Shown: positions 18,970-25,779 of the stretch, piece by piece
How positions within the stretch are numbered: the stretch's first letter is position 1
Layout of the letters: every line of letters starts with the position of its first letter
DNA from: Chloroflexota bacterium
Lineage (GTDB): Bacteria; Chloroflexota; Dehalococcoidia; Lucifugimonadales; Australimonadaceae
Direction of reading: 5' to 3'
Length of the DNA stretch: 33,289 nucleotides
NCBI GenBank assembly: GCA_022561985.1
Contig: JADFQE010000015.1
Location: 1 to 33,289 of the forward strand
Notes under the pieces: generated by a model
Told to the model about the DNA's origin: nothing
Database searches by the model: none
Seen by the model: the letters and a program-made list of their open reading frames with translations, nothing else
Position numbers and translations under genes: made by a program

Positions 18970-19613
18970 GCTGCCCGCAGTGCCAGGGGATCGAAACGTT
19001 CTTCGACCGGCGCGAGGCCGAGCGGGAGCTCCGCAGCTACCGGAAGAAGGGGCCCAGCCGGGTCACCAAGGTGCTGCTCGAGGCCATCCGGGCCGAGGGC
19101 GTCGACGGCGCGTCGCTGCTCGACGTGGGAGGCGGCGTCGGCGCGATCCAGCACGAGCTGCTGGCCTCAGGCGCCAGCAGCGCCGTCAGCGTCGACGCAT
19201 CCAGCGCCTACCTCGCCGTCGCGAAGGAGGAGGCGGAGCGCCGCGGACTCAGCGACCGCGTGGAGGCGCGCTTCGGGAACTTCGTGGACCTAGCCCCACA
19301 GGTCGAGCCTGCCGACATCGTCACGCTCGACAAGGTCCTCTGCTGCTTCGACGACGTCCAGCAGCTGGTCCACCTCTCGTCGGCCAAGGCCAAGCGGATC
19401 TATGGGCTCGTCTATCCACGCGACAACCTGCTGCTCAAGGCCGTGCTGCCGATCGCGAACCTGTACTTCAGGCTCAAGCGCTCGCCGTTCCGGGTGTTCC
19501 TCCACCCGACGGCCGTGGTCGAAGCGCTGGTCGAGGCCAACGGACTGCGGCGTACCTTCCACCGCAAGAGCGGGGCGTGGCAGGTGGCGGTCTTCACGCG
19601 AGCGCCCGCCTAG
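18966..19613 (+). CDS. Class I SAM-dependent methyltransferase
   Basis: N-terminal CPQC then ...LLDVGGGVGAIQHELLASGASSAVSVDASSAYLAVAKEEAERRGLSDRVEARFGNFVDL...; GTGA overlap with flavin reductase. Confidence 0.85.
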   Translation: MSCPQCQGIETFFDRREAERELRSYRKKGPSRVTKVLLEAIRAEGVDGASLLDVGGGVGAIQHELLASGASSAVSVDASSAYLAVAKEEAERRGLSDRVEARFGNFVDLAPQVEPADIVTLDKVLCCFDDVQQLVHLSSAKAKRIYGLVYPRDNLLLKAVLPIANLYFRLKRSPFRVFLHPTAVVEALVEANGLRRTFHRKSGAWQVAVFTRAPA

Positions 19614-19634
19614 CGACGGGCAGGGCCTCCGGAG

Positions 19635-20645
19635 CTAGCCCATGTCCCAGTAGGCGAAGCCCATGCCACACGGGGACGCATACACCGGCACGTAGTCCAC
19701 CACGGTGCCGCGATGGCCGTCCGCGACGCCCGCCGCGACGATCCAGTTCCGCGTCTCGCCGGTCCCGCCGCCGATGCCCGCGTACATCCCCGTCCCGCCG
19801 TCGATCCAGCGCGCTTTCGCCCCGTCCGCGTACTCCGGCGGCGGCTCGGCGCCCGCGGCGTCGAAGCGCTCGGCCATGCCCTTGGCGTCGCCCGAGCGCA
19901 CGGCGGCGAGCGTCGCCTCGTCGAACGCCTCGTCGATCCACGAGTCCGGCATCCCCGGCGTGTGCCAGAGCCCGCCGGAGCCGAGCACGGCCACGCGCAG
20001 ATCGAGGGGCGATGCCTCGATGACCTCGCGGATCGCCCGCCCGAAGTTGTAACAACGCATGGCGGTCGGCTGCGGGCCGTAGTAGCAGTTCACGAATACC
20101 GGCACCACGGGGATGTCGAAGGCCGGCCGTATGTAGTGCAGGGGCCGCATGAACGCGTGGCCCATGCCGTGCTCCTTGTTGGGCAGGTCCATCATGAACG
20201 AGAGGTCGAAGTCGCGGACGCCGAGGCCCACGAGAAGCTCCTTGGCGAGCTCCGGGTGGCCCTTCACGGTCACCCACGACTCCTTGGTCTTGGGCGCCCA
20301 CTCGCGCGACGTGCCCGGCACGATGCCCTGGCGGGCCAGCGTCCGGTACCCCTCGTACTCAGCGCCGGCGTAGATCGCGAAGGACGGGAAGTTGTTGAAG
20401 TCGAACTGCTCGCTCTGGTCGTCGCCGAAGACGATGAGCACGTCCGGGGCGGCGTCCGTGAGCCGCTTCTCCAGCTCCTCGAAGGCGGCCATGCAGCGCG
20501 CGTGCTGGAGGAGGTTGTCCTCCTCGGACATCGCGGGGTTGCGCGGGGCCGGGGGCCGCGCGGCCCGTACCTCGTTCCACTGCTCCGGCTGGAGGAACAG
20601 GAACGGCGAGTGGGAACAGGCCTCGACCAGCACGATCTTCGCCAT
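19635..20645 (-). CDS. Class III extradiol ring-cleavage dioxygenase (LigB-like) family protein
   Basis: MAKIVLVEACSHSPFLF...PDVLIVFGDDQSEQF...HGMGHAFMRPLHYI...VPVFVNCYYGPQPTAMRCYNFGRAI...VLGSGGLWHTPG. Confidence 0.85.
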   Translation of the reverse strand: MAKIVLVEACSHSPFLFLQPEQWNEVRAARPPAPRNPAMSEEDNLLQHARCMAAFEELEKRLTDAAPDVLIVFGDDQSEQFDFNNFPSFAIYAGAEYEGYRTLARQGIVPGTSREWAPKTKESWVTVKGHPELAKELLVGLGVRDFDLSFMMDLPNKEHGMGHAFMRPLHYIRPAFDIPVVPVFVNCYYGPQPTAMRCYNFGRAIREVIEASPLDLRVAVLGSGGLWHTPGMPDSWIDEAFDEATLAAVRSGDAKGMAERFDAAGAEPPPEYADGAKARWIDGGTGMYAGIGGGTGETRNWIVAAGVADGHRGTVVDYVPVYASPCGMGFAYWDMG

Positions 20646-20792
20646 CGGACTCACCTCTCTCGGGGGCGCATCTTCGGGGGCGCTTCGACGGGAGCCAGGG
20701 CAGCCGCCGGGCCCTCCCCAGGGAGTCTACCGCCGCGACGGCCCTTCGGCCACACCGCCGATGGGGCGGCGCAGCGTCCGCGGCGGAACCCC

Positions 20793-20798
20793 TACAAT
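20793..20798 (+). promoter_or_regulatory. -10 box TACAAT of tRNA-Ser
   Basis: CCTACAATGCACGC ends 8 nt before the tRNA 5' end. Confidence 0.55.
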
Positions 20799-20806
20799 GC
20801 ACGCAC

Positions 20807-20894
20807 GGAGGGATGCCGGAGCGGCCGAACGGTCACGTCTTGAAAACGTGCGGGTGTCACAGCCCCGTGGGTTCGAATCCCACTCCCTCCGCCA
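20807..20894 (+). tRNA. tRNA-Ser(UGA), with encoded CCA
   Basis: GGAGGGATGCCGGAGCGGCCGAACGGTCACGTCTTGAAAACGTGCGGGTGTCACAGCCCCGTGGGTTCGAATCCCACTCCCTCCGCCA: acceptor GGAGGGA/TCCCTCC, anticodon stem CACGT/ACGTG with loop CTTGAAA (anticodon TGA, 20841-20843), long variable arm, TTCGAAT T-loop. Confidence 0.97.
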
Positions 20895-20987
20895 CCACCC
20901 AAGCGGCCCGCCGCACCCCCAACGGCCCGAGAGAGACCGGCGACAGCAGCCGCGAGCGGGCTGCGCTCGCCGGACCGGCGGGCGGCG

Positions 20988-21521
20988 TCACGCCGCGCCG
21001 AGCGCAGCCTGGGGCAGCCGTTGGCGCGTGCCCAGCAGGAAGTCGGCGATGGGCAGCACGATGTTCAGGTTCGTGCCGTGCTTCCGGTGGTGCTGGAGGT
21101 GATGGGCGTTGATCCAGGTGAACGCACGCACTCCCTCGAACCAGCGGTTCCGGGGAACGTGCATGCAGTAGTGCAGATACTCGTAGCTGGCCTGGTAAAG
21201 CGTGAGAGCAGCCAGCAGGCCAACCGCCGCGGGCAGACTCACCCAGACGGCGACGGCGACGAGAAAGGGGACATGGAAAAGGACGGGGAACGGCATCGCC
21301 CACCAGGCCAACGTGAGGTCGGTGCGCGGACGGTCTCCAACGATATAGGTCGAGTCGGCCCGATACTTCCCGTGATGGATCATGGCGTGCCCGATGAAGA
21401 AGTGCCGGAACCGGAACAGGGGACGGTGCATGATCCTCCGGTGGATGACCCATTCCGCGAAGCTGGCGTAGATGAGCCCCGCGGGGAAGATAGCCAGCCC
21501 GATGACGACCGCTTCTAGCAT
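20988..21521 (-). CDS. Sterol desaturase / fatty acid hydroxylase family (carotenoid hydroxylase-like) integral membrane di-iron protein
   Basis: MLEAVVIGLAIFPAGLIYASFAEWVIHRRIMHRPLFRFRHFFIGHAMIHHGKY...YLHYCMH...NAHHLQHHRKHGTN; His-box motifs. Start position approximate (MLEAVV). Confidence 0.88.
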   Translation of the reverse strand: MLEAVVIGLAIFPAGLIYASFAEWVIHRRIMHRPLFRFRHFFIGHAMIHHGKYRADSTYIVGDRPRTDLTLAWWAMPFPVLFHVPFLVAVAVWVSLPAAVGLLAALTLYQASYEYLHYCMHVPRNRWFEGVRAFTWINAHHLQHHRKHGTNLNIVLPIADFLLGTRQRLPQAALGAA

Positions 21522-21533
21522 CTGTGTCTCCCT

Positions 21534-21569
21534 CATCTCAGAAAGAACTGGCATCTCAGATAGAACTGC
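21534..21569. repeat. Two tandem 18-bp direct repeats CATCTCAGAWAGAACTGS
   Basis: CATCTCAGAAAGAACTGG (21534-21551) and CATCTCAGATAGAACTGC (21552-21569), 16/18 identical. Confidence 0.85.
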
Positions 21570-21763
21570 AAGGCGTGGGTCGCCTGAGGCACCGTGATGG
21601 CGGCGGCAGGGTCTCACGCCGCGTGATAGTAGCACGGTGCGCCTCCGCCGCCACCTGGCTGAGCGCCCCGCGCACGGCGCGTGCCGTTTTGCCGCGTCCG
21701 TCCGCCGTCGGGTACAGTACGCAGCGCAGCCCCATCGCGCGGGGCTTGAGGGGAGGGGCGCTC

Positions 21764-22159
21764 GTGACGGAAGGCGACGAGGCGGGGGCGGTCACCGCGG
21801 CCAACGATGGGTTCTACCGCGCCTTCGAGAGCCTCGACATCGACAACATGACCGAGGTGTGGGCGCGCGACGAGACGGTGCGCTGCGTCCACCCCGGCTG
21901 GGGCATGCTGCAGGGCTGGACCGACGTCATGGCGAGCTGGGAGCGCATCTTCGACGCCGCGACGATGATGCAGTTCCGCATCACGGGCACCGAGGTCTCC
22001 GTCGAGGACGACTGGGCGTGGGTCGCCTGCACCGAGAACCTCACGCAGGTCATGAACGGGCAGGTGATCGAGACGCGCGTGCAGACCACGAACATCTTCC
22101 GCAAGCGCGCCGGCCACTGGCTGATGGTGCACCACCACGGCTCGCCCATCATGGCCTAG
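21764..22159 (+). CDS. SnoaL/NTF2-like (nuclear transport factor 2-fold) protein
   Basis: GAVTAANDGFYRAFESLDIDNMTEVWARDETVRCVHPGWGMLQGWTDVMASWERIF...NIFRKRAGHWLMVHHHGSPI; GTG start. Confidence 0.9.
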   Translation: MTEGDEAGAVTAANDGFYRAFESLDIDNMTEVWARDETVRCVHPGWGMLQGWTDVMASWERIFDAATMMQFRITGTEVSVEDDWAWVACTENLTQVMNGQVIETRVQTTNIFRKRAGHWLMVHHHGSPIMA

Positions 22160-22185
22160 CGCCACGCCCGGCACGCCTCCAAGAC

Positions 22186-22737
22186 CTAGGTCTTGGGCTG
22201 GAGCAGCCACTCCTGCTCGCGGGCGGGCCCGCTCAGCCACGACTCCACCCACTCCTGCCTGCCCTCGGCCGGCTCGACGCCCAGGCCGTCCGCCAGGCGC
22301 GTCATGAAGTTGAAGGTGCACGTGATGAGCACGACCGACAGGATCTGCTGGTGCGTGAGGCCGGCTTCCTCGAGGCGCGCGAAGTCCTCGTGGTTGGTGT
22401 CCGAAGGCGTGACCGTGAGCTTGAAGGCGTAGTCGAGCATGGCACGCGTGGGCGCATCGAGGTCGGCGTTCCGGTAGTCGTGCATCACGTGGCTTGCGAG
22501 CTCCGGGTCCTCCGAGTGCTGACGGAGAAACTCTCCGTGGGCCATCGTTCAGTACCGGCAGTGGTTGGCCACGGAGACGGTGGTGGCGATGGCCTCCTCC
22601 TGCACCCGGGTGAGCGCCGAGGCACCGAACGTGATGCCGCGGTTCATCCCGCGCACGGCCGCAAGGGCCGTCTCGTTGATGGACATGCACTTGATGATGG
22701 GCGAGAGCTTGACGTCTGCTTCCGTGATCCAAGACAC
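22186..22737 (-). CDS. Candidate selenoprotein: AhpD/carboxymuconolactone decarboxylase-family peroxidase-related protein with in-frame TGA (Sec) in a CxxU motif
   Basis: ORFs 22549-22737 (ending ...TTVSVANHCRY*) and 22186-22545 (TMAHGEFLRQHSEDPEL...LDYAFKLTVTPSDTNHEDFARLEEAGLTHQQILSVVLITCTFNFMTRLADGLGVEP) are the same frame, separated by one TGA (22551-22549) at the usual second Cys of CxxC. Downstream hairpin ACGGAGA-GTT-TCTCCGT. Confidence 0.8.
22522..22538 (-). promoter_or_regulatory. Candidate bacterial SECIS hairpin
   Basis: Minus strand TGA-ACGATGGCCC-ACGGAGA-GTT-TCTCCGT: perfect 7-bp stem; first loop nucleotide is G, 18 nt downstream of UGA. Confidence 0.65.
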
Positions 22738-22860
22738 GCGAACCCCTCCGGCCGGCGGATAACGGCAGTCTAGGGTCGGGCCGCAGACGGGTCAAACGCA
22801 CCCGCGAGGCTGGCGGCCGCGCACGTCCGAGTGGCCGCGCCGGGCGAAGTGCGGTATAAC

Positions 22861-22898
22861 GCCCGTGGCGCAGCACATCGCCCGTGGCGCAGCACATC
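22861..22898. repeat. Tandem duplication of 19 bp (GCCCGTGGCGCAGCACATC x2) in a 5' leader
   Basis: Two perfect adjacent copies between TATAAC (22854-22859) and the Shine-Dalgarno AAGGAGG of the next CDS. Confidence 0.9.
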
Positions 22899-22911
22899 CA
22901 AGGAGGACGAC

Positions 22912-24009
22912 ATGGCGGACCCGATCCGGCTCGGTATCATCGGTGCGAACGTCAACGGCTGGGCGGGGCGCGCCCACATGCCGGCGCTGGCCGCAGGCGT
23001 CCCGGGCGTCGAGCTCGTCGCCGTCTGCACGACGCGCCAGGAATCGGCGGACGAGGCGGCCAAGAAGTTCGGCGTGGGCCTCGCGTTCTCCGACCGCGCC
23101 AAGATGCTCGCGCACCCGGACATCGACGTCGTCGCGGTCGTCGTCAAGCTGCCGGCGCACCGCGAGCTCGCGATGGACGTGATCGCGGCCGGCAAGCACG
23201 TCTACACCGAGTGGCCTCTCGGGACCACCACGGCGCAGGCGCAGGAGATAGCCGACGCCGCCGCAGCGAAGGGCGTGCGGACCTGCGTCGGGCTCCAGGC
23301 CCGCCACTCGGCCGAGTACCGCCACCTCCGAGGTCTGATCGACGACGGCTACGTGGGCGACGTGCTCTCGTGCAGCATGATGCAGGTCGGCGGCGGCGCG
23401 ATGGGCGAGCGCCCTCCCGGCCGCGTCTGGCAGCGCGATGCGGCGGTCGCCGCCAACACGCTCAGCATCGGGTTCGGGCACGCCATCGACGGCCTCACGT
23501 CCGTGGTGGGCCCCATCGAGTCGGTCGCCGGCGTCGTCGGCACGCAGGTCAAGGAGTGGACCGAGGCCGGGACCGGCAAGCGCTATCCCGTGACCGCGCC
23601 CGACGACATCCTGCTCAGCGGCCGCCTGCGGAGCGGCGCGTCCGTCTCCGTGCACGTCGCGTCCGCCGGCGGCGTCGGCACGGGCTGCCGCATCGACATC
23701 CACGGCACCGAGGGCACGCTCGTCCTCGAAGCGACGGGCTCGCCGCACTCGAGCTCCCCCGCCCGCATCCTCGGCGCGCGGCGCGGCGACAAGGAGCTCG
23801 CGGAGATCGAGGTCCCGCAGGACGACTGGATCACCGCCGCGGGGCTGAAGGGCGGGTCGATCAACATCGGCAAGCTGTGGAAGAGCTTCGCCGAGTCTTT
23901 TGCGGCCGGTGATGGCTTCGCGCCGAGCTTCGAGAGCGCCGTCGAGCACCACAAGCTCATCGACGCCGTGCGCACGGCGTCCGAGACCGGCCAGACGCAG
24001 AAGCTCTAA
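22912..24009 (+). CDS. Gfo/Idh/MocA family oxidoreductase
   Basis: MADPIRLGIIGANVNGWAGRAHMPALAAGVPGVELVAVCTTRQESADEAAKKFGV...VKLPAHRELAMDVIAAGKHVYTEWPLGTT (EKP-like EWP motif); strong SD AAGGAGGAC. Confidence 0.93.
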   Translation: MADPIRLGIIGANVNGWAGRAHMPALAAGVPGVELVAVCTTRQESADEAAKKFGVGLAFSDRAKMLAHPDIDVVAVVVKLPAHRELAMDVIAAGKHVYTEWPLGTTTAQAQEIADAAAAKGVRTCVGLQARHSAEYRHLRGLIDDGYVGDVLSCSMMQVGGGAMGERPPGRVWQRDAAVAANTLSIGFGHAIDGLTSVVGPIESVAGVVGTQVKEWTEAGTGKRYPVTAPDDILLSGRLRSGASVSVHVASAGGVGTGCRIDIHGTEGTLVLEATGSPHSSSPARILGARRGDKELAEIEVPQDDWITAAGLKGGSINIGKLWKSFAESFAAGDGFAPSFESAVEHHKLIDAVRTASETGQTQKL

Positions 24010-24045
24010 GCGAGGGGCCCGCTCCAGGACGAGGGCCCGGGCCTG

Positions 24046-25320
24046 CTAGAGCTGGACTCCGGCCTCGGGCGAGAGGATCGCCACGATGTCCGGCTTGCCG
24101 ACGGGCTGGTCCTTGAAGGGGCCGCCGGTCTCCGACTCCCCCGGCCAGTAGGAGTGCTCCTGGGGCAGGGGGATCGGTCCCTCGTCCACCCGGTGGACGT
24201 TGATCGGATCGCCTCCGTCCTGCACGATCTGGATCTGCTCCTCGATCATCCGCCGGAACATGATGATGCCGACGTCCGTGACGCCGAGGGCCTCGGTCGA
24301 GCGGTCGGAGATGGCGCCCTGGGCGATCCAGGCGGTCTGGTCCTGGGCCACCACCCAGTCGTTGCGCGGCTTGCCGTGCTCGTCGAAGGTCGGGCGCTCC
24401 TCCCAGGGGATGACGTCCTGGGCTGGGTAGGTCTGGCCGACCCTCGGCACGAAGTTGCGCTGCACGATGTGCAGCGTGTGGGTGTCGTCGATGGGCACGC
24501 GGAACTGGAAGGCGTGCAGGTAGCCGGCCTCGGTGGGATGGGCCTCGCCGACGCGCAGGGTGTTGGGGAACAGGATGGGGTGGCCGATGCGCCACCACTC
24601 GTCCTCCTCCGTCTCGCCCTCCATCAGCCGGCGCTTGATGATGCCGTACTTGAACCGCTCGAAGCCCACCTTGAGCTGGTGCCTGCCCCTGGGCAGCGTC
24701 TGGCGGTTCCAGGTCTCCCGCTGCTCGGGCGATCCCGTCCGGCTCATGATCCACGTGCCCCAGTAGCGGTGCAGCCACTCGAAGTGGACGGGGTCGAGGG
24801 AGTTCTCCTGGCACTGGACCCAGTTACACGGCAGCACGCAGTAGTAGACGTCGCGCCAGGCGCTCTCCCAGGTGAGCGCGTCCCACTTCGGCAGGATCGG
24901 CGCGGGCTCCGGGCCCATGTACGCGAAGATCAGCCCGGCCAGCTCCTCGACGCGGTACGCCTTGAGCTTGACCTTGTCCTTGAAGCGGCTGCCCTCGGGC
25001 TCGGACGGCTGGTCGACGCACTGGCCGTTCACGTCGTACAGCCAGCCGTGGTAGGGGCAGCGGATGCCCTCGGGCTCCGGGATGCCGTAGGAGAGGTTCG
25101 CCTTGCGGTGCGCGCAGGACGGCTCGATCAGCCCGATCTTGCCGGCGGCCGACCGGAAGAGGACCAGGTCCTCCGAGAGGAGGCGGACCTCCTTCGTGGG
25201 GTTGTCCTCGTTGAGCTCCCCGCTGGGCGCGATGGGGTGCCAGTACCGCCGCAGCATCTGGCCCATGGGCGTGTCGGGGCCCGTCTGGGTTATCCGCTCG
25301 TTCTGCTCCTTGGTCAGCAC
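24046..25320 (-). CDS. Rieske [2Fe-2S] ring-hydroxylating/demethylating oxygenase, alpha-subunit like
   Basis: MLTKEQNERITQTGPDTPMGQMLRRYWHPIAPSGEL...CAHRKANLSYGIPEPEGIRCPYHGWLYD (CxH...CxxH) ...CQENSLDPVHFEWLHRYWG mononuclear-iron motif; GTG start. Confidence 0.93.
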   Translation of the reverse strand: MLTKEQNERITQTGPDTPMGQMLRRYWHPIAPSGELNEDNPTKEVRLLSEDLVLFRSAAGKIGLIEPSCAHRKANLSYGIPEPEGIRCPYHGWLYDVNGQCVDQPSEPEGSRFKDKVKLKAYRVEELAGLIFAYMGPEPAPILPKWDALTWESAWRDVYYCVLPCNWVQCQENSLDPVHFEWLHRYWGTWIMSRTGSPEQRETWNRQTLPRGRHQLKVGFERFKYGIIKRRLMEGETEEDEWWRIGHPILFPNTLRVGEAHPTEAGYLHAFQFRVPIDDTHTLHIVQRNFVPRVGQTYPAQDVIPWEERPTFDEHGKPRNDWVVAQDQTAWIAQGAISDRSTEALGVTDVGIIMFRRMIEEQIQIVQDGGDPINVHRVDEGPIPLPQEHSYWPGESETGGPFKDQPVGKPDIVAILSPEAGVQL

Positions 25321-25506
25321 AGGACGCCTCCCCTCGCACGCTCGTTGGGCTCCTAGCCTACTGCGGTTGCGAGCGTTCTGCCCATCGCCGGAGCGCGTTG
25401 CGCGCGGCCGCATCACCCCTCCGCATCATCATGGAATCACCCACCCGTGTGATGCCCGAGGGCTCCCCACGGCCTACGCTCCGGGTGAGAGGCGAGGAGG
25501 AGAACG

Positions 25507-25707
25507 ATGAGTATCTTGCAGGCGCAGGGCACGTCCAATGGGGAGAGCGGCGCCGCTCAGCGCGCCGCGCAGGTGCGGACGCGGATCGCGGCCTTCCTCG
25601 ACCTCTCCATCCTCGTGCGCGGCGAGGACACGGGGCTGGTCCTCGAAACGATGGAGGCCTACGCCGCGCACAACGGCGAGCCGCAGCCGGCGCCCGAGCG
25701 GGCGTAG
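25507..25707 (+). CDS. Small hypothetical protein (66 aa)
   Basis: MSILQAQGTSNGESGAAQRAAQVRTRIAAFLDLSILVRGEDTGLVLETMEAYAAHNGEPQPAPERA; strong SD GAGGAGGAGA upstream. Confidence 0.6.
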   Translation: MSILQAQGTSNGESGAAQRAAQVRTRIAAFLDLSILVRGEDTGLVLETMEAYAAHNGEPQPAPERA

Positions 25708-25779
25708 CCCGCGACTTGCGCCCCTAGCCACGTCGCGCGCGCGTTGTAACGAACGAGAATCCTCGGCTACCCTACCGGC

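Noticed and set aside
20807-20894. tRNA-Sec (also UCA/UGA-like anticodon with long variable arm)
   Set aside because: Anticodon is TGA (reads UCA Ser codons), not TCA; acceptor stem is a normal 7 bp. It is tRNA-Ser(UGA).
22186-22545. Stand-alone 119-aa CDS starting at ATG 22545
   Set aside because: It would start one codon after the in-frame TGA and lack the N-terminal half and redox Cys; the joined Sec reading is the better model.
22549-22737. Stand-alone 62-aa CDS or nonsense-mutated pseudogene
   Set aside because: Not fully excluded, but there are no other disruptions in the 552-nt frame, the TGA falls exactly on the expected redox Cys, and a SECIS-like hairpin follows.
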